Positions 43,201 to 54,701 of a stretch of 64,000 nucleotides of DNA are shown here, piece by piece; positions within the stretch are counted from its first letter, which is position 1, and each line of letters starts with the position of its first letter. The notes below the pieces were generated by a model, which did not search any database, was not told the origin of the DNA, and was given only the letters and a program-made list of their open reading frames with translations. The position numbers and the translations under genes were made by a program. Source of the stretch: Tausonia pullulans (taxonomy: Eukaryota; Basidiomycota; Tremellomycetes; Cystofilobasidiales; Mrakiaceae); contig OX637634.1 in NCBI GenBank assembly GCA_951802195.1, positions 1 to 64,000 of the forward strand, given 5' to 3'.

Positions 43201-43740
43201 CTGAAAGAGGTGCAGGCGATGAGCGACGAGAGAGAAAAAGAGCGAGAGAGAAGGGGGGGACAGCGAAGGGACGGACCTTTGGCGTGCTCGAGGACTTCAA
43301 GGAAGGAACACGTCGTCGTTCAGCACAACACTAATGTGATGTGAGAGAGGGAGCAGCTCACGCACCGTGTCTCGGTACGACCTTGTCGAGGCCGTTGTTC
43401 GAGCCATCGACGAAGGAATTGACTGGAGGGGCAGTGCAAGCGTCGTACGACGATGGGTGGATGAGTTGACGTCAGTCTCGCTGGGACAGCCGGCCGGTGG
43501 AGCGGGACTGGCATCGCCGAGACGTGTGTACGACGACCGCCAGAAAACAAAAAACAAACAAACAAAAAAAAACACATACGAATCTTGGCGGCCTTCTTGC
43601 ATTCCTCGTTCAGTCTGACTGGAGGGGAGGGGAGGAGATGAAGGACGGCAGAAGAGAGGAAAGCACAGGTCAGGACGGTCTCCTTGCGGGCCTATGGAAA
43701 GGAAAGCAGCCGCACCCGGGACAGGCGAGTTTAGACCCAT
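40239..43740 (-). CDS. SYLF-SH3 actin-patch protein (Ysc84/Lsb3 family)
   Basis: Binds membranes and actin through the SYLF (DUF500) domain and partners such as Las17/WASP through SH3, at endocytic patches. MGLNSPVPVRLNEECKKAAK (first intron joins PVP to VRL), SFVDGSNNGLDKVVPRH, VLEHAKGFAIFTVVK, AGFLVSARAGSGVVIAKLPN and EWSAPSAIGTAGVGFGGQAG make the SYLF domain; GPLGRNAEGMGGVNSKGKVA and YSYSKTKGLFGGVSLEGSVI complete it. A linker of about 430 residues, rich in Ser, Gly and Pro, follows. The SH3 domain at the end reads ARAIALFDYQGQEAGDLSF, KGDVIFITKM, QQDWWTGKVL and GIFPANFCELVS. Around nine introns; the linker is one very large exon. Confidence 0.9.
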
Positions 43741-44205
43741 GCTAGATGCGTCTGAGGTTGCGCAAAGGAGATGAGAACCAGGAAGAAGAGAGATGGGAAA
43801 CGATGCGTCGGAGGTGGTGGTCGTTGGACACGAAGGGAGATGGGGGAGGAGAAAGACACGCCGCCGCCGCCGCCGCCGCCGGCCGCTCTCGTCCCACGAG
43901 GGAGACGCCGAACCACCGCGGACGCCGAACTGGCCCGAGGGGGGCACGGACTGCGCTGGCCAACTTTCATCTCAAAAGCCAAGCTTGATTGATTGTGAAA
44001 GCCGTTCCATTCATAAATGAGGGTGGTCAAGCAAGCGAGTGCGGGGGAGTGGTGAAGGAAAGACAAGAGCACAGAGACCACGAAAGAAGGAGAAGAGAGA
44101 AAGCCCGATGAAAAAAGAAAGGTGTGTAAGAAGCCAGGCAGAGGAAAGAATCTGGCTCCCTCGACGTCTAGCTGTGAGGTGTCTCTAAAGAAAGCGGCAA
44201 CAATC

Positions 44206-46705
44206 TTACTCCACCTTCTTCTCGTCCTCCTTGCGAGGGTAGAACTCGGCGATGGGCTCCTCGATCTGGGAGGGGAGCGAGCGAGCCAACGCGCAAGGTC
44301 AGCAACGAGCACAAGAGGACACAGAGGGGAGGACGATGGACCCACCTCGATGCCCGAGTCCGAGACGCCGCCGTCCTTGAGGAGAACGGGGAATGCCTTG
44401 GCGCATCCTCGCTTGTCCTTGAAGAACCGAATGTCGCCCGTGTCCTCAACGAACTGGCACGAATGGAAGTTCTTCCAGAGCGAGACAAAGACGTTCTCGT
44501 TCGAGTAGACGTAGGCGTCGCCGAGGAACTTCTTGAGCGCCTCAGTCGCCTCCCAAGCGTTGTAATGCGGGATCTTGGACGAGATGTGGTGCGCGACGTG
44601 GGTCTCGGAGATGCCGTGCTGGAGGTACGGGCCGACGAAGCCAAGGACGTTGCGGTCGACGGTGGTGAGCGCGCCGCGGGGGAAAGTCCAAGCGCCAGCG
44701 GAGTAGTGGGGGATAAGCGGGTCGGTGTGCTGAAGGAACGTGATGAGGACGAGCTGAAGAAAAGCAAAAGAGGTGGTCAGCTCACGTCGCTGATGGAACT
44801 AGTCGAACAGCGCCCACTCACCCACTGGTTGACCCACATGTAGGGGATCATCCACATGGCGACCATCTCCTGCCAACCACGGACGTTGGCCCAGTAGGTC
44901 ATGGTGCCGATGACGAGGGCGATTCCAATGTCGGACCAGATGATGTCCCAGAAGTCGCGCGACTTGAAGATCTTGGACGACGGGCGGTAGTGGTCGACAT
45001 GGCCCCAGGCCTTCTGGCCAGAGGCGTTGAGGATGAGGTAGAGCGGGAGACCGAAGACCTGGCGGAGCAAGATGGATCGAGGGTCAGCAGCGGTGCACGT
45101 GTATAGGACTACACGGCACACCACGCACCTGGTGAAGGATGAGCCGGGCAAGGATGACGATAGGCATGTCTCCGACAGCCTCCGAGATGGCTGAGTGCAT
45201 CTCCTGCTGGCGGTCCTCAGTGACTTCCTGGCCAAGGAGGTCCTCGCGGGAGAGGTCGAGGGCCGGGTACTTGAGCTCGGAACGAGTGCGGGCGACAAAG
45301 ACCTCGTCGCGCTCGTGGTGGCCGCACGCGGCGTGGTGACGTCCGTGGGAGATACGCCACGAGTGGTAGGGGACCATCCAGCTGGGGCACACAAGCGGGG
45401 AGTCAGATTGCGGTGGAAACGCTCCCGGGGACGGGCACCCGCTCACATGGAGTGGAAGATCCATCCGACAAAGTCGTTGAGCTGCTTGTTCTCGGAGAAG
45501 GCCTGCGGGGAAAAAGAACGACGGCGATCTCGATCAGAGACCGGGATCGCTTGGGCGGAGCAGCGGATATTTACGCACGCCGTGGCCGCACTCGTGGGCA
45601 ATGACCCAGAGACCCATGCCAACGCATCCGGAGGAGAACCACTGCGAGAGAGGGAGAGGAAGCTCAGTGACGAGCGACTCGAGACCCTGGGAGGAGGGAG
45701 CGCCCACGCACGTAGACATTCCAGAGGACGGCCTTGAGGGCGAGGTTGGGCCAGTAGGGGAGCTGGCTAAGGGACGCGGGCATTCCGCGGGTCAACAGAT
45801 GTCCTTCCGGCTGGGGCAGCAGGCGGCACGCACAGGTAGTTGAGGAGATCCGGGATGTGCCAGGCGAGCTTCGCGAACGTGCCGATGATGAGGAGGTCCT
45901 GGAAGACGTATCGGAGCGACTTGATGGCGGAGCGCTTGAAGCAGTGGGCCGGGATGGCGCCGAGGAGCCTGAGAGGATGGGTCAGTATATGAGGCGGACG
46001 GGATTGATCGGGCTGTTTGGCGCAGGCCTGAGGCGCGGACACGAAGCAGATCTCGCACGCAGCCCGGAACGCTGGGGAAGGCCCGGCCGATCTCGCTCGC
46101 TTATCTTCAGGGCAACCATGCCCTTATCGGCGTCATCACCGTGGGGGCCAGGATCGTGGCGAGGCAGAGGAGGGAGGGCACAAGGCGAACGGCAGAGCAG
46201 AGGCATGCACAGGGAAGTTTCCTCTCCAGTGTCTGGGCAAAAGCGAGGACAGCCCCAACGGACCAGGGACGGATGTGCGCCAAGGCGGGACTCACTCTTT
46301 GACGGTGAACTAGAGGGCGGCAAGACGGGGAGCATGGACGGAAGCGGTGGAAAGAAGAGCCAAGGGAGAGGAGCCAGGGGGACAAGGCGTTCCAAGAGAG
46401 GGGAGGAGGGGAAGGGAGAGAAGACGGGGGTGTGGGTGGTTCGGATCAGCCCAAGGCTGCCTAGCGGAAGCGAGCGAGCGACATCCCCCTCGCCGGGCCG
46501 GCTGTCCCTCACTCCACAGGGTTCTGCTACGCACCATAGGAATGTTGATTCCCTTGGTGCCCGAGTTGGGGTCGGCGGCGTTGGTGCCACCGTACTTGCG
46601 GCCGTTCACGTAGCCCGTCTCCTCGGGAAGGAGCGCAGCCTTCTCCCCGGTCGCCTGCGAGGAGGGAGAGGTGGAGCGCGCGCGGAGGGTGGCAGAGGCA
46701 GCCAT
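44206..46705 (-). CDS. FAD2-type (delta-12) fatty acid desaturase
   Basis: Membrane-bound ER desaturase that introduces a double bond in acyl chains, probably oleate to linoleate. All three histidine boxes are present: HECGHG (after GLWVIA), HGRHH (YHSWRISHGRHH) and HVAHH (GISETHVAHHISS). Hydrophobic segments surround them (IIWSDIGIALVIGTMTYW and others). The front end AHCFKRSAIKSLRYVFQDLL matches FAD2 proteins. The N-terminus MAASATLRARSTSP is non-conserved; an in-frame ATG further upstream (46936) would lengthen it by 77 residues and is less likely. The delta-12 versus delta-15 choice is from general resemblance only. About eight introns. Confidence 0.88.
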
Positions 46706-47681
46706 GTCAAGGGCTGTCGGGGGGGTAGAAGGAACGGGGTGAGGGAGGGTCGTGGTTGGGGGCTCGATCGGATGCTGGCTTGGAAGAGAGCGAGCCAGTG
46801 CGAACAGTCGATTTGGCGAGGCCTTGGCTTTCGCTCCCGCGGTCCATGCGGGCCTTCTCCACTTCACTTGGGCTTTTGCTTCCTTCTTTCTCGTTTCACG
46901 CGCAACTATCCCAGAGAAAAGAGGGCAAAGTCGCAATTTCGCTCACTTAGCTTGCCCATCGTCCCACCTGCTCATCTGATGCAACGTGTTCTCCCGGCAA
47001 TCCGGCGCGTTGTTGGTTTCCTGCAGCCGCCCGAACCGGGCATGTTCCCCTCCTTTTCCCCACAGCCAATCTCTTCTCAGAGCGACCCTTGTTTCACGAG
47101 GACAGCAAAGAGCCACTGCATGGGCCCTCGGCCTCCGGGCGAGATGGTGGAGACGGCGGCCTCTGTCCCACCTTGTGCAGCCTGGTGTCCCTCTGTCTCG
47201 CGGGCTGTCACATCACATCGAGCGTTGCGCGCGCGCAAGAAACTCACAGCGGCACAGCTGCGCTCATATCGTCGTCATGAGGATGGACCGGCTGGCAGGG
47301 AATCGGACGGGGAACGGGCGGGCAGGAAGGTGATCGATGGCAACAGCTCAGAGGGAGGAGGTAAATGAAGTCCCGCCAACTGGCTGTTCTCTCAGGCATG
47401 CCTGATGACCTTAATCGCCCGAGCTTAGAGGCTCGGCCGGGGCGAGTCCGTGATGAGCTGGAGGCTCGTTTGAGGGGAAACTTTCTTGATCTCCGTGCGA
47501 AGCTCCGTCTGATTCAGGAACGGGCAGCTGGGCCTTTCCCCCCTTCAGCGCCTGCTCTGCTTGCTCCCTCTCGGGCCGTCGGCGAAATGCGAAGGCAGGG
47601 AGACGATCGCCTCGTCATGCTCTCTCTTGTCTTCCTTCCCTTCCCTCAACCATCATCAGCCGCTGTCTCATCAGGGCACGA
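46706..47681. promoter_or_regulatory. Divergent promoter between desaturase and P450
   Basis: About 975 bp between two divergent starts, both of ER-membrane enzymes. Long frames in this region are antisense shadows of the desaturase leader. No recognisable binding site was picked out by eye. Confidence 0.4.
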
Positions 47682-50276
47682 ATGATCTCCTTCCTCCAGC
47701 TGATCGGTCTTGCGGCCACGTTCACACTCGCCAGCTCGGCATGGCATCTTCTGCTCGCTAAAAGAAGGTTCGATGTGCGTCCTGCCGCCTCCCTCCTTCT
47801 CCAATCAGAGACAGGCGATCAACACGCCGACGCGTTCTTCTTCCCTCGCCTCATCAGCGGATCGACCTCCCAGCCGTGTGGTTCTTCCTCCCGTGGCTTC
47901 TCCGTCTCCTTCTCCCCTCAATTCCCTTCATCAACCCTAAGAACCGCACTGCCTGGTCCTCCAAGTTCACGACATACCAAGAGCTGAGAGCAAGTTGCTA
48001 CCAGACGGTTCATCCGGGGAACGATGCGGCGACGGTGTTTCTGGCAGATCCAGGGGCGGTGAAGCAGGTGTCACTGGACAGGAAGAGCTGGGCAAAGCCG
48101 CTGAAGGTGGGTGGTACGGTGGGGAGGGGGGGGGGGGGAGCAGACGCGTCCTGATGGCTGATGCACCCGCGACACCTGTACTCAGATGTACCGGCCCCTT
48201 GCCTTCTTCGGAGACAACTTAGGTATGTTATTTGGCCTTTGATGGACGGGGGGAGATGGGGAGAGAGAGAAGAAGGCCACCCATTCCTTTCTCACTGTCT
48301 CTCTCTCGCCCATCGCGCTCATGGTCTCTTCCTCTTCAGTCTGCACCGAAGGAGCCACCTGGAAGACCCATCGTCGGATCATCCAGCCATCCTTCACAGA
48401 GAGCGCCTACGCAGATGTATGGAGCAAGACTAAGAATGCCTTCAGGGAGATGATCGGCGAAGAGAAGCTCGATGAGATCCACCCGGGCGAGGAGCGTCAG
48501 CTGGACGACATCGTTCGGATCTCGATGCGGTGAGCGTTCGTGAGCGAGCTCCAGAGAGAGGCTTGGCTGATTTTTGCGCTCTGCTCCTAGTTTGACCTGT
48601 GTCATTATCGGTGCATTCCTGTTTCGGCCGTCGCCCGCCCCCTACCCCTTGCACGACCTCTGACATCGCCTCTTTCTCGTCCTGTTGCAGCTCGCGCTGC
48701 CTTCAGCATCCCAATGGCTTATAATGAACGAGCCACTAGCGCTCAACGCGCCCAAGCCATCAAGGGCGGGCACAAGCTAACGGCTTCCGAGGCTATCAAC
48801 TTTGTCTCGGGCAACCTGATCGCCAAGCTCGTTCTGCCCAACGTGGGTTTGCCTGTCAGACAAGCTGGATGGTTGACCATCGCTCACGCTGCTTCATTTG
48901 ACAGTGGGCGTACAAGCTGCCCCTCCCACGCGTCACGCCATACCTCCAAAAGGTCGAGACCGCCTTTGTCGAGCTGTCAGTATTCCTTTCTCGCACCCAT
49001 TGATCGCTCAGCGCTGATTGCCGCATCAGCGAGTCGCACATGCGCGAACTCATCCAAGAGCGTCGCGAAGGAATCGAGCGTGGTGAGCGGGGCTCGGATG
49101 ACCTTTTTGCATCGCTTGTGCGTGCTTCGAGCGAGGAGAACGACAACGGGGAGCCGGTCCTTGGGGATCGGGAGCTGCTGGGGAATACTTTTGTGTTCCT
49201 GCTCGCGGGTGCGTTGCGGTCGGTGTTGTCTCGTTTGACAACTTCTGAGCCTGCTTCTTCCAGGCCACGAGACGACCGGCCACTCGCTCGCCCTTGCCTA
49301 CACCCTCCTCGCGCTCAACCCGGACGTCCAAGCCAAGCTCTATGAGGAGGTCTCGAGTGTGCTCCCGAACCCAGACTCGGACCCCGTGAGTGCACTTTTG
49401 CCTCTCGAAGAAGTCTTCAAGACTAATGGGGTCGCAATTCAGACATACGAGGACTACCACAAGCTGCCCTACACGCAGGCCGTCTTCTACGAGACCATGC
49501 GGTGCGCCGCGCCCACTCGGTCTCCCCCCTCTCTTCCTCATCAAGACACTGACCTTTTCTCGCAGGCTCTTCCCGCCAGCGCCCTTCATCCCCAAGACAG
49601 CTGTCACTGACACGACACTCACGTTTAAGACGATCCCTCGCAATGAGGGTGAGCCCGCGGAGACCAAGACGATCTTCATCCCCAAGGGTACAGGTGGGTA
49701 ATCAACTTACGGTCCATCTTAAACATAGTACTGATCACCTCTCGGTTTTTCAGACGCCCTGATCGATGCTGCAGCGCTTCACACGAACCGTCCGTTCTCC
49801 GTTTCATTCCTCGCCTCGATGCTCTCTCACGTCCCACTCCCTCCAGCCGCCTATTGGCCCGACCCCCACACCTTCAACCCGGACCGCTTCTTCCTCAACG
49901 AGTACAATAAGGATGCCTTCGTCCCCTTCTCCACTGGCCCGCGGGCGTGCGTCGGGAGACGATTCGCTGAGGGTTCGTCGTCGTCCCTTCCTGGTCCCCC
50001 TCCTCTTTCATTCACTGACGGATAATTGGGAGGACAGTGGAGGGGGTCTGCCTCCTCGCCCTTTTCTCAAGGCGGTTTGAATTCAAATTGCCCGAGCTGA
50101 ATAAGGGGGAAAGGTCGAGGGAGGAGATGGAAGCAAGGTTGCTTAAAGTCAAGTCGAGGATCACTTTGACGCCGAAGGTGTGTGTCCTCGAACGCGAAAA
50201 GAAAGGGAGAGTGTGTGGCTGACTTTTGTTGGGGTGCCTACAGGATATCGATCTCGTGCTCAAGAGGCGGTACTGA
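47682..50276 (+). CDS. Cytochrome P450 monooxygenase
   Basis: ER-anchored haem-thiolate monooxygenase. The N-terminal membrane segments are MISFLQLIGLAATFTLASSA and VWFFLPWLLRLLLPSIPF. Then the C-helix-like EGATWKTHRRIIQPSF, the I-helix FVFLLAGHETTGHSLA, the K-helix ExxR (YETMRLFPPAPF), the PERF-like TFNPDRFFLNEYN, and the haem loop FSTGPRACVGRRF with the Cys ligand. All hallmark residues are kept. About twelve introns, one of which splits the AGHETT helix (near 49208-49262). It is divergent to the desaturase. Family number and substrate are unknown; it has the look of fungal clan-52/53-like membrane P450s. Confidence 0.88.
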
Positions 50277-51247
50277 GCTGGATGCCCGTCCGGGTCACGA
50301 GGGTGTGCTGTGGTCAGCCATGCTCATGCCCCGATGGGCCCTTCCGGCCTCGGAGACGAACGGAGGTTCTTTCAGCATCACGGCGACAGCGGCAAAGGCG
50401 AGGAGCGGGGGAAGGGTCATTTCTTTCTCGAGCCTTGCGCTCACTTTTCGCCTCGCCCTTCCTTGCCATTTTTACGTCCCTTTTGTTTTTTATCATGACA
50501 CCTCACGCACGCATCCTTCTCAGAGCAGATCTTGCCGAGTGCCAGATGCTGCTTCCCAACCGCGCGCATACTTTCAATCTAATCATCCCATTGCTCAGCC
50601 GGCCCCGGCCAAAGGAAAAAGGGAACCTGGTTGGTTCAGGACCGGAAATCATATATAGAACCCGGAGCTGTGTCGTCACTCGCCTTTCGGGCCGGAGAAC
50701 AGGGCGGGCAGTGAGGGAGAGGATGGGACAATGCGAATGGAGAGCGAGAGGGGAGGGGGGTAGGTTCAAACCGTTGGGGAGGCCGATTCAGCGCAGCGCG
50801 CTTTCAGTCGATCCTTCCCTCAAGCATCTATGGGCACTCATCACAACTCCTCGCCTCCCCTCTCCAGTCGAGAGAGAGCATGGAGTGAGCAGACGGATGC
50901 ACGAGATCAGCCAGCGAGGCCCTCGTCGGCCATGGCGCCCGTAGACCGGCCAGGCACCCGAAAACCGTTGAACTCATCGTTCCTTGTGCGGGCCCCGGGC
51001 AGCTCCGACTTGGGGAAGGGAGGAGGCGTGCCCCACTGCTGAAAGGGACGGACGCCTACCGCCGGCCAAGGGAGCGAGCCCAGGCAAAGGCGCAGCGCTC
51101 GTCAGCGCACCGGCTCGAGTTGCCTGTCTGCTGCCTTCTATGTACCTCACCGCAACCCCCAACTATCACCCAGTCAAAGCCTCTCAATCTCCTTGGCCCC
51201 CGCTTCCCCACTCGACCTTCTTCTGCCCACTTCTCACCATCTCTCCC
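50277..51247. other. Intergenic, about 970 bp, no supported gene
   Basis: Contains an ATATATAG box at about 50651 and C/T-rich leader-like sequence near 51170-51245. Long frames (50180-50944, 50984 onward) continue into neighbours by chance and lack motifs. Probably promoter and leader of the following gene. Confidence 0.35.
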
Positions 51248-52282
51248 ATGAGTGCGTTCCTCTCCTCTGTGCCCTCTCGCCCCAGGCCCCGACGACACGC
51301 GACGAGACGTGCACACGACTCGTGCCCCAGCGAGAGAGCAACGACAGCATGGGGGCGTGGCTACCCCACGAACCCTTCTCATTCTGGATCTCTCTTGCTC
51401 GCTCGTTGTTTCTGGTTGTCTTCTCTCGCCCCCCTGCTTGCCTTGCTCGGTCGTGTACGCGCGGAGAAACACTCTAGACTGACATTGTCTTCCTCCCCAT
51501 CTATTTCGTTCGCTCGGACCCACCGTCGTCATCCCTTCTCCCCTTCGTTGTTCTTGCCCGTCCTCTCTTCAGACACCCTCTCCTCCTCCACTCCCGCCCA
51601 GCCGATCCCCGCGCCCGCCCGCCGGAGTGATCCAGATCGGCGTTCTGGGTTCTCGTACGCGTCGGCGTCGTCCTCGTCTTCATACGCGTCGTCGTCCTCC
51701 GCCCGGACACCCTCGCCACCCTCGCCGGGCGCCAACGCCTACCAGGACGTCGCCTCGTCGTCCTACTTCAAACCTCGCACGCCCTCGCCGCTGTCGTCGC
51801 CTTCCTTCCCGTCGAGCCCGCTCTCCCAGCGCGCTGACAGGGACGGCAACGATCACGACGACGACACGTATTTCTCCGCCCGGCACCACACGGCCACGCC
51901 TACCTCGGCCACATCACCCGAGTCCCCGGTGGCCACGAGCACACCAACAACCTTCCAGCCGATCCCCCGTCGCCGATCGCACTCGCCTGGTCCACCGTCG
52001 TTTCCGAGGTCCCAGCCGTTGAGGCCAATGGTCGCTGGCCTGACGCTTACGAGCCTTAACCCGCCGCCCAAGCCGTCGTCGTCGTTCTCGGGCGTCCCCA
52101 TCAATGGCCGGATGAAAACGGGCGGCAGCAAGAGCAATGTCAAGCTTCTCGTGGGGCGGAGCATGAAGGTGGGTGGCCTTTGTTTTTGGCTTCTCCGGAT
52201 GTTGGGCTGATCCCCTTGATTTTCTCATCAGACGACGTTTGATCTCAGCCTCAGCGCGCGCGAGCTTTCGCGGGCGGAGTGA
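51248..52282 (+). CDS. Hypothetical Ser/Pro-rich protein
   Basis: The coding part runs from about 51574 to 52168 and, after a small intron, ends TTFDLSLSARELSRAE at 52282. The body is disordered and basic-Ser-Pro (PARRSDPDRRSGFSYAS, TPSPPSPGANAYQDVA, YFKPRTPSPLSSPS) with a short conserved-looking end (NVKLLVGRSMK then the last exon). The start is inferred: a tiny first exon ATGA (51248-51251) before a GTGCGT donor would join to AACACCCTC and give MNTLSSSTPAQPIP in frame, which is attractive because the sequence between has an ordinary intron-like look. An alternative start lies further upstream. Function unknown. Confidence 0.5.
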
Positions 52283-52873
52283 TTGATTCAACATCATCGT
52301 CCGCAGGGCCTGTCCATTATCTTCCCGTCTCAACTCTCCTCCCTTGTGTCTCTCTCCTGGCGTTTGTCCCTTCGTACTATGATCTCCCCCATCTCTCTCC
52401 TTCCATGCGCCCACAGCTGCGCCTCACCTCCTTCGCTGTTCCCTCGCGAATGCTTTCTTTCCGTCGATTCCTCTCCTCTTGCACCTTGTAACATCATAGC
52501 AGTACTATTAGTTGATGGCTCCCAGTGTCGCCGCCCCCCTCCTTTCTCTCGAGTCTTCTATCACTCTCCCTCTCTCTTCCTCTCTTGCTCTCTATATCTC
52601 TCCCACTCTCTGTCTCTTGCAGCAGAGAAGCTCGAGAGACGGTTGACTTCTCTTCTCGAACGCGCGTCCTTCGCCCTGTGTCTTGTGTTGACTACTAGAT
52701 TAGTTAGTGTTGGTGTGATTGTGATGATGTGATTCTGATCTGATCATCCTCCATAAGCTCAAACAATAACCCGTCGAAATGCATTCGAGAGCAAAGATGG
52801 CCGGTGCGCATCGACGATCTCGCCCCCTTCTGGCCTGTCTCTCTCCCCTCTCCCTTCCTCCTGAACCATCATC
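52283..52873. other. Intergenic upstream of TRAX
   Basis: About 590 bp with strong C/T-rich runs (52545-52620); no gene seen. Confidence 0.35.
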
Positions 52874-54497
52874 ATGACCGACCTTGCCCCCGCCCCGCCG
52901 CTTGAGCGTGGCCCGGCGATCCTCCAGGCCTTCGGTACTTTCCGTGGCCAGCTCGATGCCCATGTGCGTCGTGATTCCTCATGTCGACTCTGCCCGCCCC
53001 TTCCCCGTCGCGCGCAGAGGAAGGGGGATCGTTCGTCCTAGGCTACTGATCCGTGGTCTTACTGCCCTTTTAGACGGACAAAAGGGAGCGGTTGATCAAG
53101 GTCCGTCTTGGTTCTCCCTTGTCGAAGGGGAGAACGTGCGAGCGAACGAGCTCGTCCTGCTCTCTCCCCTCCGTCTCTGCCTGCAGACAGGTCGCGTCCG
53201 TCAACCCGTCAACCAGTCTCTCTGACGTTCCTTCCTCTACTCAGCTCTCCCGAGACATCACCGCCCTCTCCAAGAAGCTCATCTTCCTCCTTCACCGTCT
53301 CTCCACGGCCCGAAACCCTGCCGTTCCTGCCCCCTCTGCTGCTTCTGTCACCGTTGTCGACGACGCTTCCGCCACGGTCCCCACCGATGCTTCCGCCGCC
53401 CCCGTCGTGGACAAGTACGTCGAAGCCCGCGCGAAGGAGCTCGAGATCCGCGCTTTGCTCAAGCGTGTCGGAGAGGAATTCGCCGGTGGTGAGCGGGAGG
53501 CTGGCGAGTTCTGGCGGTACGAGAACAACGTGTGCGTGTGGTTTTCAAGGTCCTTCTCCCTTATCAAGACACGATAGAGTGAGCTGACGCGGCTGAGGGC
53601 TGTGTGGGTGGGTGTGGGTGTGCAATGTTCTGTAGGCAGCCCGGGCTGGAGGAATACATCGAGGCGATCTCCTTTGGGTACTTTTTGGAAGAAGGGGGAC
53701 TCATCCCGCTGCAGGAGGTGCAGAGGCGGCTGTCGGATGAGGAGACGGGAAAGCCGGTGAGTTGGTGTTTGGTCTGAGAGGAGGAGGAGATGACAGAGAG
53801 ACAGAGAGGGACGGGAAGAGCGGGGAAAGCGCGCGCTTTCTTAGTGTCTTGCTGTCTCTTTCTCGCTTGCTCCCGATCTCGTCTTGCATGGACGCTGACA
53901 TCTTCGGGCCCAGTTCTTCATCGTCACTAATTCGGCCTACATCCTCGGTCTCTCGGATCTGACGGGCGAGCGTGCGTACACGTTCCATCTCTGTCTCTCT
54001 CCCCCTTTCGCCCTCTTCTCCCTTGACCCTGTCTCCTTGGCCTTAGTCATGCGCTACACGCTCAACGCCATCGGCCTCGGTGACCACTCCAAGGCGCTCA
54101 CGACGCTTGCCTTTGTCCACACCATGAAGGCCGGTTCGTCGCCCTCCTCCCTCTCCCGCTCTCCCTCGCTGCCCCGCTGACCCGCCGGAGAATCCCGCCC
54201 AACGCATCAGAGTTTGACCCCCTGACAGCGCACATCCCCAACCTCCACAAGAAGCAGGAGGTCACCGGCCAGTCCCTCGCCAAGCTCGAGCGCGCAGCGT
54301 ACGAGGTCGCGCTCCGGAGACAGGAGTTCGCCGGGCGGGAGGAGGAGCTGGGGGAGATGCTGAGGCGCCGGGGGCTCGTCGAGGGGGGTGGGGACGAGGG
54401 AGGAGAGGGCGAGCGGCAGAGGAAGCCCCAGGGGAAGAAGGAGGGTACCCAGGAGGAGAAGCACGGGCCGAAGCAGAAGCGAATGAGGACAGAATGA
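52874..54497 (+). CDS. Translin-associated factor X (TRAX)
   Basis: Catalytic subunit of the translin-TRAX (C3PO) endoribonuclease, which acts on small RNA passenger strands and tRNA precursors. FGTFRGQLDAHTDKRERLIK, then SRDITALSKKLIFLLHRLST (family: SRDIT..SK..IFLLHR), QPGLEEYIEAISFGYFLEEG, GLSDLTGELMRYTLNAIG, and a helix around TGQSLAKLERAAYEVALRRQ. The acidic residues in the EEYIEA and DLTGEL segments fit the catalytic site of TRAX, which translin lacks. The C-terminal ~45 residues are charged and Gly-rich, ending PKQKRMRTE. About seven introns. No translin gene is in the window. Confidence 0.9.
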
Positions 54498-54701
54498 GCC
54501 ATGAACGTGAAAGGCCGAGACACGACGCCGGCGCAGCGGAGCGGGCGAGGCGACTGCGCCGAGAGTGGCGGGAGAAGATTGCGCCTTTCCGCCTCCGCCC
54601 CCACCCATCCGTTGACGCTGTTCTTGCTACCCTCGAAACTTCCCGTCTACCGCCACATCACCATCACCCCTCTCCTCCTCCCCCTCTTCCCTCTTGCTAC
54701 C

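Noticed and set aside
45857-47368. 503-codon open frame on the + strand
   Set aside because: It lies antisense to the exons and introns of the FAD2-type desaturase, whose three His boxes are clear; the + frame has no motif.
44206-50276. Metabolic gene cluster (desaturase plus P450)
   Set aside because: Only two adjacent lipid-type enzymes with a shared promoter; no backbone enzyme, regulator or transporter of a cluster nearby.
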